64,000 bases of DNA, taken from positions 496,001 to 560,000 of the forward strand of contig NZ_CP012196.1 in assembly GCF_001190745.1 (NCBI RefSeq), read 5' to 3'. Every line of letters starts with the position of its first letter. The first letter of the stretch is position 1. Shown in pieces: positions 63,964 through 64,000 of this stretch. The notes beneath the pieces were generated by a model. That model searched no databases and was not told the origin of the DNA. It was given only the letters and a program-made list of their open reading frames with translations. This stretch comes from Campylobacter gracilis. Lineage in GTDB: Bacteria > Campylobacterota > Campylobacteria > Campylobacterales > Campylobacteraceae. The position numbers were made by a program, and so were the translations under genes.

Positions 63964-64000
63964 AAAATGAGAAACTAAAATGCGAATTTTGCAATTTTCG

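Overview
This window looks like chromosome of a Campylobacter species (Campylobacterota). The rRNA genes carry Campylobacter-type sequence, and the 23S gene is interrupted by two intervening sequences. The gene order nusA / HP0268-like / miaB / DUF374 acyltransferase / Cj0456-like hypothetical, and the tilS-rimO-prfB neighbourhood, match what I recall of C. jejuni. TTG and GTG starts are common. Coding G+C is moderate and intergenic DNA is full of AAATTTTAAAATTT-like stretches, which suggests one of the higher-G+C oral species (C. gracilis/rectus/showae type). That species guess is an inference, not a proven identification. Layout: 1-0.87 kb is the 3' part of selD. 0.87-7.6 kb is a complete rRNA operon (16S, tRNA-Ile only, 23S with insertions in helices 25 and 45, 5S), with a related hairpin element placed just before both 16S and 23S. 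7.6-12.9 kb is a decayed accessory region. It holds three ~29-nt direct repeats with ~34-nt spacers (a CRISPR-like vestige), a comEA-like gene, a tRNA-3'-end-like fragment that may be an attachment site, and a phage-type polyvalent/PBECR toxin-like gene broken by at least three frameshifts. 12.9-16.3 kb holds a second, long, Ala-rich relative of that phage-type gene, truncated where it meets a type III-A CRISPR effector operon (16.2-20.8 kb: cas10-csm2-csm3-csm4-csm5, minus strand). The Cas10 lacks an HD nuclease domain but keeps GGDD, and no cas6, csm6, cas1 or cas2 is present. 20.9-34.5 kb is mostly core genome: EamA transporter, lipoprotein plus YiiX-like hydrolase, nusA, HP0268-like, miaB, acyltransferase, a panC-rimO-tilS-phosphoesterase operon, a yqjD/yqjE/yqjK-like trio, prfB, and a Sel1-type lipoprotein. 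34.7-36.4 kb, 51.9-53.7 kb and 63.1-64.0 kb hold five members of an unnamed membrane-protein family. Two of these are the same pseudogene, sharing an apparently identical 684-bp segment 16.4 kb apart. 37-51.9 kb carries a PAS energy-taxis-like protein, two MFS transporters, a psrABC-type polysulfide/thiosulfate reductase operon with its own two-component system, an orphan periplasmic Cache protein, a HIT protein, YigZ, galU, pgi and a VOC protein. 53.8-60.1 kb is an unusual block: a protein faintly like methylpurine glycosylase, two tandem membrane-anchored proteins whose tails are packed with bacterial N-glycosylation sequons, an SDR, a SplB-like radical SAM protein, and a nucleoside phosphorylase swollen by low-complexity inserts. 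uvrA closes the core content. How the parts fit: the core genes serve translation, RNA modification, sulfur respiration and envelope sugar supply (galU, pgi). The accessory parts are a mobile-element graveyard with a minimal type III effector, plus envelope-facing proteins that vary by duplication, minisatellites and possibly glycosylation.
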